DNA of 64,000 bases from Chloroflexota bacterium (GTDB lineage Bacteria; Chloroflexota; Anaerolineae; Anaerolineales; Villigracilaceae). The DNA lies in the NCBI GenBank assembly GCA_024224815.1, contig JAAENC010000353.1:1-64000 (forward strand). The letters are read 5' to 3'. The number at the start of each line of letters is the position of its first letter. Position 1 is the stretch's first letter. The notes beneath the pieces were generated by a model. It was not told where the DNA came from and ran no database searches. It worked only from the letters and a program-made list of their open reading frames with translations. Position numbers and translations under genes: made by a program. Below, one piece after another: positions 62,276 through 64,000 of this stretch.

Positions 62276-63525
62276 TCTTTTTTCTGAATAAGCTCTGTAA
62301 TTTGATGAATTTCATAAGCATCTGGTGCTTCGTCGCTGGTCACAAAATAACCGTAAGATCGTAACCAGTGCTTGATAAATTTAGGCAGGTTTTTGACTGC
62401 CCAGTGTCGTAAGTGTCCTAAGATGCTTGCTAGATATAACCAAGGAATTAGTTCTGGTTTATGGTTTCGTAGATATGGAAACAGTTCAGTTAGGTAATTG
62501 CTTCTCAGATTAAATTTGCGTGCATACCAAATAACTTCCCAATTTTTTTGAATTGGTTTTTCAAATTGAATGTATTTTTCCATTACTCCCAAAGTATATA
62601 AAGGGATCATGGTGCGTACACATTTTTCACAGCGAGAACAATTCCACGAGTGTTCTTTAAATTTAGCATCTAGACAGACCCAAAGCAATTTCTGAGCTAT
62701 TTCCCAGTTTGCAAGTTCTTCGACCTTCTCAACTCGTCGACTTGTTGACCCATGATGAATAATTTCTATTGAATCGGTGGATAGAAAGCCATCTAGCAGT
62801 GGATCAGAGCCATGCGTTGTGTGGTGGAGGGTGTAATAGTCCCATGAACTGGGAACGTAAAAGCGTTGTAATAATCCAGATAAAGCAAGGCCTGTACTGA
62901 TAATAAATGGGCCATATAAATAGGATAGGTTCATTCGTTGGTGTGCGATACTGAGCATATTGGTGTCCAATTCAATGAGCTCAATACCAGTTGTGGCTGT
63001 TTGCTTTTTAAATTGATTGAACAATTGCATATAGTGATTGTTTTCAGTGTGTAAAATGTCGAAGCCACGAATAAAAATGCCATGTGTAACTTGAAAATCT
63101 GTGGATATTTGGTTTTGGGGAAGGTGTTTCCAGATTGTATAGAGGGAATCTATACCTCCTGAAAAGGTGGTTCCAACCCCAGTTGGTTTTTCTTTTATAG
63201 GCGCTAAATTTTCATATTGAACAGAAATTTTTTGGAGGACTTTTGGCATACGGAAGTTGAGCAGATATTGATATTCTTCCAGATGATATGCCAAGCGTGG
63301 AGAGATGGTTCCTCTTACTTGAATGTCCTCACCAAAGTGCATGGCAGCAAGCAAGCTGGATACAAGAAAGGCGTCGCTTTGTGTATTTAGATGGGCGGCA
63401 TAGTTTTCGGGGATACGATACCAGATGTAATTAGGGAAATGATCTCGTTTCTTAGATAATTCTATTTTGCTCCACAGAATAACCTTGCCATCTTTTTGGA
63501 TGATTTCTGGTTGATGTATGATCAC
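62272..63525 (-). CDS. QueC-like PP-loop enzyme, paralog 3
   Basis: A 417-residue paralog beginning at a GTG directly behind the upstream stop. It has TTFSGGIDSLYTIW as PP-loop, HGIFIRGFDIL, IIHHGSTSRRVEKVEELANW, and the zinc site VCLDAKFKEHSWNCSRCEKC continuing VRTMIPLYTLG. The signature Ser, Gly, Gly, Asp and Ser residues are kept, so catalysis is expected. Tail-to-head contact with paralogs 2 and 4 indicates an operon grown by tandem duplication. Confidence 0.82.
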   Translation of the reverse strand: MIIHQPEIIQKDGKVILWSKIELSKKRDHFPNYIWYRIPENYAAHLNTQSDAFLVSSLLAAMHFGEDIQVRGTISPRLAYHLEEYQYLLNFRMPKVLQKISVQYENLAPIKEKPTGVGTTFSGGIDSLYTIWKHLPQNQISTDFQVTHGIFIRGFDILHTENNHYMQLFNQFKKQTATTGIELIELDTNMLSIAHQRMNLSYLYGPFIISTGLALSGLLQRFYVPSSWDYYTLHHTTHGSDPLLDGFLSTDSIEIIHHGSTSRRVEKVEELANWEIAQKLLWVCLDAKFKEHSWNCSRCEKCVRTMIPLYTLGVMEKYIQFEKPIQKNWEVIWYARKFNLRSNYLTELFPYLRNHKPELIPWLYLASILGHLRHWAVKNLPKFIKHWLRSYGYFVTSDEAPDAYEIHQITELIQKKE

Positions 63526-64000
63526 TTATATTTCCCTTTTAGGTGTGTTCTGAGATTTAATTAGATCAATGATGCTTTTATTATTCCAATCGCTATTTTT
63601 CAGAGCATCATTAAGAAAGTATCCGTAACGTCTTGACCATTTTTTTATGAATTGTGGTAAAAGGCGAATTAAAAAATATCGAATGCTTCCCAAAAAAGCA
63701 GCAAGGTATAGCCAAGGAAGAATGTCTGAATTATGCTTTTTTGCAAAAATGAATGCGTCTGGCATATATTTGTTTCTCAAGTCAAATTTTCTGGCCCACC
63801 ATAGGGTGTCAATATTTGACTTAAAGGGTTTTGAAAATGTTTTAAATTTATGCATTTTTCCTAGCGCATAAAGAGGCAGCATCGTGCGGGTGCATTTTTC
63901 ACAACGAGAGCAATTATCGCCTTTATAAGGGAAGCCACAGACTCTTAGATGCTCTTGAGCAGGTTTCCAATCACTAAGCTCTTCAACTTTTTCAAAGCGA
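63526..64000 (-). CDS. QueC-like PP-loop enzyme, paralog 4 (partial)
   Basis: The window edge cuts this gene; 157 C-terminal residues are visible. They begin RFEKVEELSDWKPAQ, contain the zinc-site cysteines (VCGFPYKGDNCSRCEKC) and continue TRTMLPLYALGKM, then the helical C-terminus (FIKKWSRRYGYFLND). An ATG at 63882 inside the motif is not the start, because the homology continues upstream of it to base 64000. The linker within the zinc site is shorter than in paralogs 2 and 3. The PP-loop lies outside the window. Confidence 0.8.
   Translation of the reverse strand, partial: RFEKVEELSDWKPAQEHLRVCGFPYKGDNCSRCEKCTRTMLPLYALGKMHKFKTFSKPFKSNIDTLWWARKFDLRNKYMPDAFIFAKKHNSDILPWLYLAAFLGSIRYFLIRLLPQFIKKWSRRYGYFLNDALKNSDWNNKSIIDLIKSQNTPKREI

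Overview
The window looks like a chromosomal segment of a free-living, probably anaerobic member of the Chloroflexota (Anaerolineae-like). This is inferred from the mix of genes: a lipoprotein-type oligopeptide transporter, a propeller-type sensor kinase, a bidirectional [NiFe] hydrogenase, an FHA-domain ABC transporter, cohesin/dockerin proteins and moderate GC by eye. No rRNA, CRISPR array, integrase or transposase was seen, and no complete tRNA gene.

Region 1 (1-14,000) is a 13 kb block bracketed by two 46-nt direct repeats that are the 3' part of a tRNA with a CAT anticodon, plus two more decayed copies. Inside, all on the + strand, are a secreted serine hydrolase, three CPBP intramembrane proteases, a sensor kinase/response regulator pair with a zinc-ribbon protein between them, an ABC ATPase and permease, an M50-like metalloprotease and an acyltransferase-3 membrane enzyme. 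It reads as an envelope-stress or envelope-remodelling island.

Region 2 (14,008-25,420) has a response regulator and a 1262-residue sensor with 14 propeller blades on the - strand, divergent from a complete oligopeptide ABC transporter (two ATPases, binding lipoprotein, two permeases). A DUF2779 nuclease-like gene follows on the - strand (25,539-26,963), with a tRNA-Glu 3' fragment against its stop codon.

Region 3 (27,580-32,633) is a hoxFUYH hydrogenase operon with its maturation protease, closed by a terminator. A CBS protein, a GNAT-like protein, an MFS transporter and a 49-residue membrane protein follow.

Region 4 (36,436-49,297) holds a heterodimeric ABC exporter with one degenerate ATP site, a LiaF-like membrane protein, a condensation/wax-ester-type acyltransferase, a triple-FHA ABC transporter, and an ACP / acyl-AMP ligase / holo-ACP synthase operon. 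Together these could make and export an acylated metabolite or lipid. A TrmH-type RNA methyltransferase, an MFS transporter and a helix-turn-helix/ferredoxin protein follow.

Region 5 (50,984-54,802, - strand) encodes two secreted dockerin proteins, one with a LasA-like M23 peptidase domain, and a membrane-anchored cohesin protein. This is a possible cell-surface cohesin/dockerin assembly unrelated to cellulose. Next to it lie a frameshifted membrane gene and an orphan leuS 3' end, which mark a recombination junction.

Region 6 (55,706-64,000) is a surface-polysaccharide locus: glycosyltransferase, polysaccharide pyruvyl transferase-like protein and flippase, followed by four paralogous QueC-like PP-loop enzymes (one +, three -, the last cut by the window edge). 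This expanded, uncharacterised family is the strongest candidate for new biochemistry in the window.
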